This document shows, piece by piece, positions 15,922 through 23,776 of a stretch of 56,861 bases of DNA; position 1 is the first letter of the stretch, and each line of letters starts with the position of its first letter. The notes beneath the pieces were generated by a model, which worked only from the letters and a program-made list of their open reading frames with translations, made no database searches and had not been told where the DNA came from. The translations under genes and the position numbers were made by a program. The DNA is from an uncultured Alistipes sp. (lineage in GTDB: Bacteria; Bacteroidota; Bacteroidia; Bacteroidales; Rikenellaceae): the NCBI GenBank assembly GCA_900541585.1, contig UQKD01000021.1:1-56861 (forward strand). The letters run 5' to 3'.

Positions 15922-17362
15922 GATGTTTCACAAGCAGTAACATGCCGACCATCGTAAAGGCGGCATTGTAAATCAACAGTTCGAAACCAATCTGATAGCC
16001 CCAGGTCTTCAACGCCCACCACTGCACCAGCGCACTCAACGCCGGAGCCGCGAGGGCCACCAGCGGCATCCAGTGGTCGCGGACCTTCAGGCGCGTGAAC
16101 ATCCCGAAGGCGAACATGCCCAGAATCGGGCCGTAGGTATAGCTGGCGACCTTGTAAACCAGATTGATGACGCTGTCGTCGGCCCAATACTCGAAGGCCA
16201 GGATCACCCCGGCCATCAAAAGCGCCATCGCCACGTGGACCCCGCGGCGGATGCGCGTGAGGCGTGCGTCGCCATAACGTTTCGTGCCTTCGAGAATATC
16301 CACCGTGAAGGAGGTCGTGAGGGCCGTAAGGGCCGACCCGGCAGCTGAATAAGTACTTGAAATAAGACCTACAACAAACAGAATACCAACGACAAGCGGC
16401 AGTCCTCCTTCGACGGCTACCAGCGAAAAGACCTGGTCGCTCTTGGCGGGTGCGGCCATACCGCTGCGCTCCATATACAAATAGAGCAGCACGCCCAGCA
16501 CGAGGAACAGGAAGATGACGAAAATCTGGCTCACGGCCGTCAGCACGATGTTCTTCTGCGAGTCGCGCGGCGTGGCGCAGCTCAGGTTGCGCTGCATCAT
16601 GTCCTGGTCGAGTCCGGTCATGGCCACCAGCAGGACGATGCCCGCGGCGAACATCTTCCAGAAATAGCGGTCAGAAGCGGGATCGTCGAAGAAGAAAATG
16701 CGCGACATGGGCGAAGCGGAGACCTCGCGGACCGTGTCGGCGAACGAGAGGCCGAGTCCCCGCACGATGAAGACGATCGACAGCGCGAGGCTCGCCACGA
16801 GGCAGAAAGTCTTGAGCGTATCGGTCCAGATCAGCGATTTGACGCCGCCCTGCCGGGTGTAGAGCCAGACGAAAAACATCGTGACGAGGGCGTTGGTCCA
16901 GAACGGGAAGCCGTAGTGCGAAAAGACCAGCAGCTGCATCACGGCGCAGACCACATAGACGCGCAGCGCGGCGCCCAGCATCTTCGAAATGAAGAAAAAC
17001 CACGCCCCGGTGCGGTGGGAGTTTACGCCGAAGCGGTCGTCGAGATACTCGTAGAGCGAGACCACACGCAGGCGGTAGAACGTGGGAATGAGGACGAAAG
17101 CCACAACCAGCTGCCCCACCGTGAAACCCGCGACCATCTGCATGTAGGAAAACGAGTCGGCGGCCACGGAGCCGGGAACCGAAATGAAAGTCACGCCCGA
17201 CATCGCGGCGCCGATCATGGCGAAAGCCGCCATGTACCACGGGGTGCGGCGGTTGCCGGTGAAGAAGCCGGCGTTATCGGCGCGGCGGCCCGAAGCCCAT
17301 GCGACGGCGAACAGGACGGCTATGTAGCCCAGGACGGTGGCGGTGACGGCGGCAGGAGTCAT
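15911..17362 (-). CDS. Sodium:solute symporter (SSS family)
   Basis: A membrane protein of 483 residues from the ATG at 17362; an upstream in-frame ATG at 17410 would add 16 residues but would lie across the predicted -7 element. About 13 hydrophobic segments are present. SSS-type signatures include FFTGNRRTPWYMAAFAMIGA and GLISSTYSAAGSALTALTTS. It would import a sugar, amino acid or sialic-acid-like solute with Na+; the substrate is not readable. Overlap with the amidase gene suggests uptake of a product of cell-wall breakdown, which is inference. Confidence 0.9.
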   Translation of the reverse strand: MTPAAVTATVLGYIAVLFAVAWASGRRADNAGFFTGNRRTPWYMAAFAMIGAAMSGVTFISVPGSVAADSFSYMQMVAGFTVGQLVVAFVLIPTFYRLRVVSLYEYLDDRFGVNSHRTGAWFFFISKMLGAALRVYVVCAVMQLLVFSHYGFPFWTNALVTMFFVWLYTRQGGVKSLIWTDTLKTFCLVASLALSIVFIVRGLGLSFADTVREVSASPMSRIFFFDDPASDRYFWKMFAAGIVLLVAMTGLDQDMMQRNLSCATPRDSQKNIVLTAVSQIFVIFLFLVLGVLLYLYMERSGMAAPAKSDQVFSLVAVEGGLPLVVGILFVVGLISSTYSAAGSALTALTTSFTVDILEGTKRYGDARLTRIRRGVHVAMALLMAGVILAFEYWADDSVINLVYKVASYTYGPILGMFAFGMFTRLKVRDHWMPLVALAAPALSALVQWWALKTWGYQIGFELLIYNAAFTMVGMLLLVKHHEK

Positions 17363-17385
17363 GACGTGTATTTGGGTTCGAATTA

Positions 17386-17393
17386 CAAAGGTA
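17386..17393 (-). promoter_or_regulatory. -7 element for the symporter-amidase operon
   Basis: The minus strand reads TACCTTTG here, an exact TAnnTTTG match, 23 bases before the chosen symporter ATG. The -33 element is weak. Confidence 0.55.
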
Positions 17394-17472
17394 TAAAAAA
17401 AGACGGACACGAAGGCCGGTCGGCACGGATTTTATAAACCCGAAAACAGGATGCGGAAGATCGTACGTTTTA

Positions 17473-17502
17473 TTGGATTTCCGGAAAAAACAGCTATTTT
17501 TG
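17473..17502 (+). promoter_or_regulatory. Promoter for mscL
   Basis: TTGG at 17473-17476, 18 bases of spacer, and TATTTTTG at 17495-17502 fit the Bacteroidetes promoter pattern; the mscL ATG follows 33 bases later. Confidence 0.6.
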
Positions 17503-17535
17503 CTACTAATTAAAAACATCAAACCCTTAAACGAT

Positions 17536-18024
17536 ATGGCATTTTTCAAAGAATTCAAGGAGTTCGCCCTCAAAGGCAACGTAATGGACATGGCTGTCGG
17601 TGTGATCATCGGCGGCGCATTCGGTAAAATCGTATCGTCGCTCGTGAACGACATCCTGATGCCGCCCATCGGCGCGCTGATCGGAAACACCGACTTCTCG
17701 CAGCTGCGGCTCGACATCTCGAAGGTCCGCGACGTGACGTCGAACGCCATGCACTCCGTGGGCGACATGGTGACCGGAGGAGCCGACCCCGCGCAGGCTG
17801 CCGCCGCCGCGGAGCCGATCTACTGGAACTACGGCGCATTCATCCAGCAGTGCGTGGATTTCACGATCCTGGCGCTCTGCGTGTTCCTGATGGTCAAGCT
17901 GATGAACCGGCTGATGAAGAAAAAGGAAGAGGCGCCGGCCCCCGCTCCCGAACCGCCCGCACCGACGAAGGAGGAGCTGCTGCTCACCGAAATCCGCGAC
18001 CTGCTGAAAGAACAGAAGAAATAA
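17536..18024 (+). CDS. mscL: Large-conductance mechanosensitive channel MscL
   Basis: A 162-residue inner-membrane channel that opens under membrane tension to release solutes on osmotic downshock. The start is the ATG at 17536, giving the canonical N-terminus [15 protein letters not shown]; the frame is open further upstream but the promoter lies there. TM1 is at ~15-45 ([20 protein letters not shown]), TM2 at ~95-120 ([18 protein letters not shown]), and a C-terminal helix ([19 protein letters not shown]) should form the cytoplasmic bundle. A Pro/Ala/Glu linker and an Ala-rich periplasmic loop make it slightly longer than the ~136-residue E. coli protein. It is a single-gene unit ending in a strong terminator. 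Confidence 0.97.
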   Translation: MAFFKEFKEFALKGNVMDMAVGVIIGGAFGKIVSSLVNDILMPPIGALIGNTDFSQLRLDISKVRDVTSNAMHSVGDMVTGGADPAQAAAAAEPIYWNYGAFIQQCVDFTILALCVFLMVKLMNRLMKKKEEAPAPAPEPPAPTKEELLLTEIRDLLKEQKK

Positions 18025-18047
18025 GCGGGGAGGGAAATCCCGAAACG

Positions 18048-18078
18048 AAAAAGTCCGGCCTTATTGGCCGGACTTTTT
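18048..18078. terminator. Bidirectional intrinsic terminator between mscL and the channel gene
   Basis: GTCCGGCC (18053-18060) and GGCCGGAC (18066-18073) form an 8-bp stem with a 5-base loop, with A5 before and T5 after, so it can serve both convergent genes. Confidence 0.92.
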
Positions 18079-18086
18079 GCAGAAGG

Positions 18087-18764
18087 CTACTCCTCCTTTT
18101 TATGGGTATATTCCTGCAGGACGTAGGTCGTGAAGATCGGGAAGAACATCATGCCCAGCGACGGAAGCAGCACGCAGAAGACCTTGCCGACGGCCGTGAC
18201 GGGGAAAATCTCCGCACCGACGGTCGTGACGTTCATCCACGCCCACCAGAGCGCATTGCCGAAACCGTGGAGCTTGGGATTGACGAGTACCTCGTAGTCG
18301 TAGAACACCAGCCCGGAGATATAGGTGAAGACGACGACGGTGAAGATATAGGCGAAAAAGAGCCGCCGCATCCTGTTTTCGGAGACCAGCCACCGCACGA
18401 TGATCACCATGGCCAGGAAGGCCCGGAGCAGCGGGATAAGCCCGACGAGCACGCCCCAGTCGTGGGTCATGCCGACGCCGCTCCACGCCAGGATGTTCAG
18501 GTAGGGAACGGAAAGCAGCAGAAACGGCAGGTTGCGCCAGAAAAAACGGCCCGGACGTTCGGCGGCGGCCCAGCGGACGAAGAAATCGCACAGGAAAACG
18601 AGGCAGACGACGAACTGGATCGCAAGGTAGGTGCGGGACATGTGGACATGGTCGCCGGCAATGATCTCCCACGAGAGGGCCACGAGGAGCACCAGTCCGG
18701 CGATGAGTTTGACAACACCGAGCGCATCACGGATTCCGGCACGCGCCGATTGGGTAAGAGACAT
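18087..18764 (-). CDS. Two-TM-pore-type ion channel with altered selectivity filter
   Basis: A 225-residue membrane protein from the ATG at 18764; an upstream ATG at 18818 gives an unlikely charged extension. Hydrophobic segments lie at ~15-35, 46-64, 78-95, 104-126, 135-156 and 193-215. The last two enclose a pore loop like voltage-gated-type K+ channels, WAWMNVTTVGAEIFPVT (~174-190). The K+ filter consensus TVGYGD is TVGAEI here. Arginines in RAFLAMVIIVRW could be a vestigial voltage-sensor. Fold is well supported; ion specificity is uncertain because of the filter. Confidence 0.8.
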   Translation of the reverse strand: MSLTQSARAGIRDALGVVKLIAGLVLLVALSWEIIAGDHVHMSRTYLAIQFVVCLVFLCDFFVRWAAAERPGRFFWRNLPFLLLSVPYLNILAWSGVGMTHDWGVLVGLIPLLRAFLAMVIIVRWLVSENRMRRLFFAYIFTVVVFTYISGLVFYDYEVLVNPKLHGFGNALWWAWMNVTTVGAEIFPVTAVGKVFCVLLPSLGMMFFPIFTTYVLQEYTHKKEE

Positions 18765-18849
18765 AGATTGCGGTTTTTCCGTAGCGCGCTCAAAATCAAT
18801 GCCACAACCCGGAATCATAAATTTTACGGCGTTTTTTTGCCGAAAGATT

Positions 18850-18879
18850 TTGCACGATTGAAAATTTCTATTACCTTTG
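18850..18879 (+). promoter_or_regulatory. Promoter of tRNA-Met
   Basis: TTGC at 18850-18853, an 18-base spacer and TACCTTTG at 18872-18879: a near-perfect Bacteroidetes housekeeping promoter, 17 bases before the tRNA. Confidence 0.8.
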
Positions 18880-18896
18880 CACTCGCTTTCAGCAAT

Positions 18897-18970
18897 GGCG
18901 GGTTAGCTCAGCTGGTTAGAGCGCATGATTCATAATCATGAGGTCCCGAGTTCAAGTCTCGGACCCGCTA
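18897..18970 (+). tRNA. tRNA-Met (CAT anticodon)
   Basis: A complete 74-base cloverleaf: acceptor GGCGGGT pairs with ACCCGCT (one G-T pair at the end), the D-arm is GCTC...GAGC, the anticodon stem is TGATT/AATCA around a CAT anticodon, and the T-arm contains TTCAAGT. The 3' CCA is not encoded. Features fit elongator Met; a CAT anticodon could also be tRNA-Ile2 after modification, so Met is the likelier but not certain identity. It has its own promoter and terminator. The integrase is 7 kb away, so this is not its attachment site. Confidence 0.93.
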
Positions 18971-18979
18971 CGGAAGGAA

Positions 18980-19007
18980 ACGGAGGTCTAAACGATCTCC
19001 GTTTTTT
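18980..19007 (+). terminator. Intrinsic terminator after tRNA-Met
   Basis: ACGGAG at 18980-18985 pairs with CTCCG at 18997-19001 (plus T19002), followed by T6. Confidence 0.75.
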
Positions 19008-19070
19008 CGTTATCCGGAAAAACCGGGCGAATTACCGGGAAAAAGCCTATTCACAGAAACAGCGGCTATC

Positions 19071-19679
19071 ATGGAAAAGAAAACGATACTGGCGGCCTGC
19101 GCGGCCGCAACGCTGGCGTTCGCCGGATGCTCCGGAGGGTTCAGCGCCGCAGAGGAGGAGACCATTCACGCCGGGAAGGGAGAAATCATGCGCATACTGA
19201 CCGTCGGAAACCCGGCCGACTCGCTCGTCCTGCGTCAAAAGGCCGCTCCGGTGACCGGGCGGATGCTGCGGACGGACGACTACGCCGTCCTGCGCCGCAG
19301 GATGCTCGCGACGGTGCAGGATCCGCAGAACACGGGCGTAGGCATCGCCGCCCCGCAGGTGGGGATTCTCCGGCGGATGATCGCCGTGCAGCGTTTCGAC
19401 AAGCCCGGAGAGCCGTTCGAATTCTACCTGAACCCGGAGATCGTCGAATCGTCGGCCGAAACCGCCCCGGGACGGGAAGGATGTCTCTCGATTCCGGGAT
19501 TAGCGGGCACGGTGGTGCGGGCGCAGCGGATCGTATTGCGCTACCGCGACGAGCGGTTCGCCGAAAAAACGGAGACGATCGACGGATTCACGGCCGTAAT
19601 CTTCCAGCACGAAACAGACCATCTCGACGGAATTCTCTACACCGACCGGATGGACGAAGCCCCCACGCCGGAAGAGTAG
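19071..19679 (+). CDS. Peptide deformylase with a lipoprotein signal peptide
   Basis: A 202-residue protein with all three deformylase motifs: GVGIAAPQ (89-96), EGCLS with Cys138, and HETDH with His180, Glu181 and His184, the metal ligands and catalytic acid/base. Deformylases remove N-formyl groups from new proteins in the cytosol. Here the first 20 residues are a textbook lipoprotein signal: MEKK, a hydrophobic run and lipobox LAFAGC with Cys20. An internal Met40 (MRILTVGNP) is where ordinary deformylases begin and could give a cytosolic form. So the enzyme may be membrane-anchored outside the cytosol, or made in two forms. Fold assignment is firm, location is open. Confidence 0.9.
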   Translation: MEKKTILAACAAATLAFAGCSGGFSAAEEETIHAGKGEIMRILTVGNPADSLVLRQKAAPVTGRMLRTDDYAVLRRRMLATVQDPQNTGVGIAAPQVGILRRMIAVQRFDKPGEPFEFYLNPEIVESSAETAPGREGCLSIPGLAGTVVRAQRIVLRYRDERFAEKTETIDGFTAVIFQHETDHLDGILYTDRMDEAPTPEE

Positions 19680-19716
19680 CCTCCCCTGCCGGGAAACGCG
19701 GAGCACACCGGACTGC

Positions 19717-19867
19717 AAAGCCTCCGGAAGACGGGAGCACCGAAGCGTGCAGGCACACACACGGGGCAGGGTTTCCCGGACGGAGAACGGGTAAAGCCTT
19801 CGGAGAACGGGAACACCGGAGCGCGCAGAGACACACGGGGCAGGCCCCTTCCGTCCGGAGAACCGGC
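19717..19867. repeat. Two-copy imperfect tandem repeat of about 75 bp
   Basis: A unit starting AAAGCCTCCGGAAGACGGGA at 19717 is repeated from 19793 as AAAGCCTTCGGAGAACGGGA, with shared blocks CACACGGGGCAGG and CGGAGAAC(C)GG. It lies between the convergent deformylase and poxB genes. No terminator-like T tract is seen. Confidence 0.65.
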
Positions 19868-19889
19868 AGAAGGGCGAGTCCCGCAACGG

Positions 19890-21626
19890 TCAGACCAGTT
19901 CGCGGAGGTGTTTCAGATTGCTCTTGGCGGTGGCGACGACCTCGTCGGCTCGGCCCGAGAGAATCAGTTTGGTCATGGCCAGCGCAAAGCCCTTCATCTG
20001 CTCAAACTCGACCTTCGGGGGCATCGCCAGCGCATTGGGGTCGGTCCGGACGTTCACCAGAACGGGACCCGGGGTATCGAAGGCCTCGGTCAGCACCGCC
20101 TCTACGCTGTCGGGCGCATCCGCCGTGAATCCACGGATGCCCATGGCCCGGGCAATGGCCTCGAAATCGGGATTGCACATGTCGGTCTGCCAGTCGGGAA
20201 GTCCAGCGACCTCCATTTCCAGTTTCACCATCCCCAGCGAACGGTTGTCGAAGACGACGATCTTCACCGGGAGCTTATACTCCACGATCGTCGCCAGGTC
20301 GCCCAGCAGCATCGAGAGTCCCCCGTCGCCGCACAGTGCCACGACCTCCTGTCCGGGCCGCGCGAAGGCCGCGCCGATGGCCATGGGAAGGGCATTGGCC
20401 ATCGAGCCGTGGTTGAACGAGCCGAGCATCCGGCGGCGGCCCGTGGCGCGCAGGTAACGCGCTCCCCACACACAGCACATACCCGTGTCGACGGTGAAGA
20501 TCGCACTGTCGGAAGCCAGCGAGTCGATCAGCGTCGCTACGTATTCGGGGGCGATATTGCCCGTACTCCCCCGCTTCGAGGCCACGGCCGCCATGTCGTC
20601 GCACAAGGCGCGGTAGATTTTCAGCTGACGGTCGAGGAACGTCCGGTCGGAACGTTCGCGCAGCATCGGAAGCAGGGCCTGCAGAGTGTCCTTCACATCC
20701 CCGGCAAGCCCCAGTTCGACCCGGGCGCGGCGGCCGATGCGCTCGGGACGGATGTCCACCTGCGCGATACGGCACTCCGAGGGCAGAAAACAGTCGTAGG
20801 GGAAATCCGTGCCCAGCAACAACAGCAGGTCCGATTCATGCATGGCTCCATAGGCCGAAGGAAGGCCCAGCAGGCCCGTCATGCCGATCTCATACGGATT
20901 GTCGTACTGCACCTCCATCTTCGCCTTGAAAGTATATGCCACGGGAGCCTTGAGCATCGCGGCGAGCCGCACGACCTCGTCGTGGGCTTCGCGGGCGCCG
21001 ATGCCGCAGAAGACCGTGATGCGTCCGGCCGAACCGATCATTTCGGCCAGCTGCCGCAGCTCGCCGTCGAGCGGACGGTAAATGCCGTGCGACGGCAGCG
21101 GTCCCGAGGCTCCGGGGCTTTCGGCGCAGGGGCTGGCCGCCACGTCGCCCGGAAGTCCCACTACGGCCACCTCGCACTTGTGGACGGCGTGCTGCAATGC
21201 GGCAGGCAGCATCCGCGCGAACTGCGCGGGAGTGACGGCCATCTGGTTGTAACCGCTGCAATCGTCGAAAAGACGGATCGGATCGGTCTCCTGGAAATAG
21301 CCCGTGCCGAACTGATCCGACGGGCAGGTCGAAGCGATGGCCAGCACGGAGCAGTTGCTCCGGTGGGCGTCGTAGAGTCCGTTGATCAGGTGGACGTGCC
21401 CCGGACCGCTGCTGCCCGCGCAGCAGGCAATGCCGTTGAGTTCGGCTTCGGCCGCAGCCGCGAAGGCCCCGCTCTCCTCGTGGCGCATGTGGACCCACCG
21501 GACGGTTCCGGCGCGACGCACGGCGTCGTTGACTTCGTTCAGGCTGTCGCCCGTCACGGCGTAGATGCGGCGGATACCCGCCCGGCAAATGGTTTCGACC
21601 AGCTGGTCGGCTACTTTCTTTCCCAT
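19890..21626 (-). CDS. poxB: Pyruvate dehydrogenase (quinone)/pyruvate oxidase, PoxB-like
   Basis: A 578-residue thiamine-diphosphate flavoenzyme from the ATG at 21626, which aligns with the usual PoxB N-terminus (MGKKVADQLVETICRAGIRR); ATGs at 21653 and 21716 lie further upstream. The N-terminal PYR domain has the catalytic Glu in MRHEESGAF; the central FAD/NAD-like domain has VFCGIGAREAHDE; the C-terminal PP domain has the ThDP motif ALCGDGGLSM...FDNRSLGM. The tail FALAMTKLILSGRADEVVAT resembles the membrane-activation region of E. coli PoxB. It would oxidise pyruvate to acetate and CO2, passing electrons to quinone. Single gene. Confidence 0.9.
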   Translation of the reverse strand: MGKKVADQLVETICRAGIRRIYAVTGDSLNEVNDAVRRAGTVRWVHMRHEESGAFAAAAEAELNGIACCAGSSGPGHVHLINGLYDAHRSNCSVLAIASTCPSDQFGTGYFQETDPIRLFDDCSGYNQMAVTPAQFARMLPAALQHAVHKCEVAVVGLPGDVAASPCAESPGASGPLPSHGIYRPLDGELRQLAEMIGSAGRITVFCGIGAREAHDEVVRLAAMLKAPVAYTFKAKMEVQYDNPYEIGMTGLLGLPSAYGAMHESDLLLLLGTDFPYDCFLPSECRIAQVDIRPERIGRRARVELGLAGDVKDTLQALLPMLRERSDRTFLDRQLKIYRALCDDMAAVASKRGSTGNIAPEYVATLIDSLASDSAIFTVDTGMCCVWGARYLRATGRRRMLGSFNHGSMANALPMAIGAAFARPGQEVVALCGDGGLSMLLGDLATIVEYKLPVKIVVFDNRSLGMVKLEMEVAGLPDWQTDMCNPDFEAIARAMGIRGFTADAPDSVEAVLTEAFDTPGPVLVNVRTDPNALAMPPKVEFEQMKGFALAMTKLILSGRADEVVATAKSNLKHLRELV

Positions 21627-21760
21627 AATATCGGTATTTTCAACTGTTTGCATCGTCCCGTAAGCGTCCAAGATCAATACCAAAGTCGCCGAAAAAAAGT
21701 TCCGTCCGCAACGCATTCGGGCGCTGCGGACGGAATGGTGTCCGGAAAGAGTGTATCGCG

Positions 21761-23617
21761 TTACCCGATCTCCATCAGAACGGCGTCGGTAGCCACGGTC
21801 TGCCCCTGACGGACCAGAATCTGCTTGACCGTACCGGTGAAATCGCTCGTGATGGCGTTCTCCATCTTCATCGCTTCGAGAACGGCGACCTCCTGTCCGG
21901 CCTTCACCGCGTCGCCGACCTTTACCTTGAGTTCGATGACGCGGCCCGGCAGCGGAGCCGTCACGACGTTGCCCGTGATCACGGCCTGCGGCTCCCCGGC
22001 GGGCTTCTCCTCGGCCTTGGCAACAGGTTCGGCGGGCTTCGAAGCCTCGTAGGCCTTCACCTTCATATTGGTAAGGAAAGTCTTGGCGACCAGCGGGAAC
22101 AGCTCCAGCAGCAGCACCTCCTTCTCGTTGGCGGCGAGTTTCACTCCGCCGGCTTCGGGCAGCTCGGGGTTGGGCTGCATCTGGTATTTCGAGGTGTCGT
22201 AGGGAGTCTCCTCGCGCACGCCGCAGATCTTGAAACGGAACTCGGGGTCGATCTTCACCGGCGTCTTGCCGTACTCGCCCTTCACGAGCCCCACGAACTG
22301 CGACGACTTGTTGGTGTACATCGGACGTCCGGCCTTCTCGTCGAGGGCGCAGTTGACGGCCTGGGCACCCACGATCTGCGAAGTGGGAGTCACCAGCGGT
22401 GGCAGACCCGCAGCCAGGCGCACCGACGGAATCAGCTCCATGGCGCGGGGCAGGATCTCCTCGGCCTTGAGCTGCTTGAGCTGGGCGACCATGTTCGAAT
22501 ACATGCCGCCGGGAATCTCGGCCTTCTGCACCAGTTCGTTCGGGGCCGGGAAGCCGAAATAGGCCTCGATCTTACGGCAGGCGTCGATCGTGCCATTCTC
22601 GTCGTCGCGCTGCGCCGCGGCGATCGCCCGGTCGAACAGGGCGTCGATCTCGGCGGGAAGCGTGTCGGTCACCGGGTTGAACGCCTTCGGCTCGGGTTTC
22701 TCGACGCCGAAGACCGACTGGTTCAGCTCCTTGCGGATGTCGCGCAGCCGGGTGTTGATCTTGGCCACGGCCTCCATGTTCACGCCCGTTTCGATGCCCA
22801 GCTTCTTGCAGAAGACGTGGATCAGCTCGATGGCCGGGGCGCCCGTGCCTTCGGCGAAGTACCAGCAGTTGGTGTCCACGATGTCGGCCCCGGCGATGAT
22901 GGCCGAAAGCACCGAAGCCAGTCCGTAGCCCGGTGTACAGTGGGTATGGAAATCGACGGGAATCGAAAGGTTCTTCTTCAGCAGGCGCACCAGCGTGGCG
23001 ACGCGGCGCGGCGGAATCAGACCCGACATGTCCTTGATGGTGATCATATCGGCACCCAGCTCCGCCATCTGGCGGGCCTTGTCGAGGAAATAGGCGTCGG
23101 TGAAGACCGGCTTGGGATTCGACTTGCCCGTCAGCTTGGCCCAGAAACCCGGCTCGGGGTATTTCGGGTCCACGGTATAGCAAACCGCACAGTCGGCGAT
23201 GCCGCCGTACTGCTTGACGTATTTGACGGTCGATTTCACGTTGTCGACGTCGTTCAGGGCGTCGAAGATCCGCATGATGCCCAAACCGCTCCGGATCGAA
23301 TTACGGCAGAAGCCGTCGATAATTTCGTCCGTATAGGGCGAGTAGCCGAACAGGTTGCGGCCGCGCGAAAGGGCCGTGAGTTTCGAGACATCGCCCACTG
23401 CCTTGTAGATGGTTTCGAGGCGCGTCCACGGATTCTCGCCGAGATAACGCATCACCGAGTCGGGAACGGCGCCGCCCCACACCTCCATCGCATAGAAATT
23501 GGCATCTTTGTAGAACGGCAGGCAGCGGTCAATCTGCTCCTGGTTCATACGCGTTGCAAACGACGACTGCTGGCCGTCACGCAACGTAAGGTCTCTGATT
23601 TTGAGATTTCTCGCCAT
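21761..23617 (-). CDS. Biotin-dependent carboxyltransferase (oxaloacetate decarboxylase alpha/pyruvate carboxylase B type)
   Basis: A 618-residue protein: carboxyltransferase TIM barrel (~1-290; LTLRDGQQSSFATRM, metal-binding FHTHCTPG), conserved carboxylase domain (~300-460) and a C-terminal biotinyl domain after a Pro/Ala/Glu linker, with the biotin lysine at Lys584 in EAMKMEN. It transfers carboxyl between oxaloacetate/pyruvate and biotin. As an oxaloacetate decarboxylase alpha subunit it would need a membrane beta subunit; the only one in view is the mmdB-like gene 31 kb away. As a pyruvate carboxylase B subunit it would need a biotin carboxylase, which is not in the window. It has its own strong promoter. 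Confidence 0.9.
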   Translation of the reverse strand: MARNLKIRDLTLRDGQQSSFATRMNQEQIDRCLPFYKDANFYAMEVWGGAVPDSVMRYLGENPWTRLETIYKAVGDVSKLTALSRGRNLFGYSPYTDEIIDGFCRNSIRSGLGIMRIFDALNDVDNVKSTVKYVKQYGGIADCAVCYTVDPKYPEPGFWAKLTGKSNPKPVFTDAYFLDKARQMAELGADMITIKDMSGLIPPRRVATLVRLLKKNLSIPVDFHTHCTPGYGLASVLSAIIAGADIVDTNCWYFAEGTGAPAIELIHVFCKKLGIETGVNMEAVAKINTRLRDIRKELNQSVFGVEKPEPKAFNPVTDTLPAEIDALFDRAIAAAQRDDENGTIDACRKIEAYFGFPAPNELVQKAEIPGGMYSNMVAQLKQLKAEEILPRAMELIPSVRLAAGLPPLVTPTSQIVGAQAVNCALDEKAGRPMYTNKSSQFVGLVKGEYGKTPVKIDPEFRFKICGVREETPYDTSKYQMQPNPELPEAGGVKLAANEKEVLLLELFPLVAKTFLTNMKVKAYEASKPAEPVAKAEEKPAGEPQAVITGNVVTAPLPGRVIELKVKVGDAVKAGQEVAVLEAMKMENAITSDFTGTVKQILVRQGQTVATDAVLMEIG

Positions 23618-23671
23618 TTTGTAATATCAATTTAAGGGTTCTTTGGCACGAATCTATTGTTATTCCAATAA

Positions 23672-23701
23672 CAAAGGTAATAAACCCTCACGAATATGCA
23701 A
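23672..23701 (-). promoter_or_regulatory. Promoter of the carboxyltransferase gene
   Basis: Minus strand: TTGC (plus 23698-23701), an 18-base spacer, TACCTTTG (plus 23672-23679). The ATG is 55 bases downstream. Confidence 0.75.
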
Positions 23702-23776
23702 CTTTTTTCCGGGGAATTTTCAGGAAAAACACCTCATCTGCTTTCTTTCCGTAAAAAAAGGCGAAAAACAGAACAA

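Noticed and set aside
18897..18970. tRNA-Met as the attachment site of the element
   Set aside because: The integrase is 7 kb away with intact core genes in between, and the tRNA is not flanked by element DNA.
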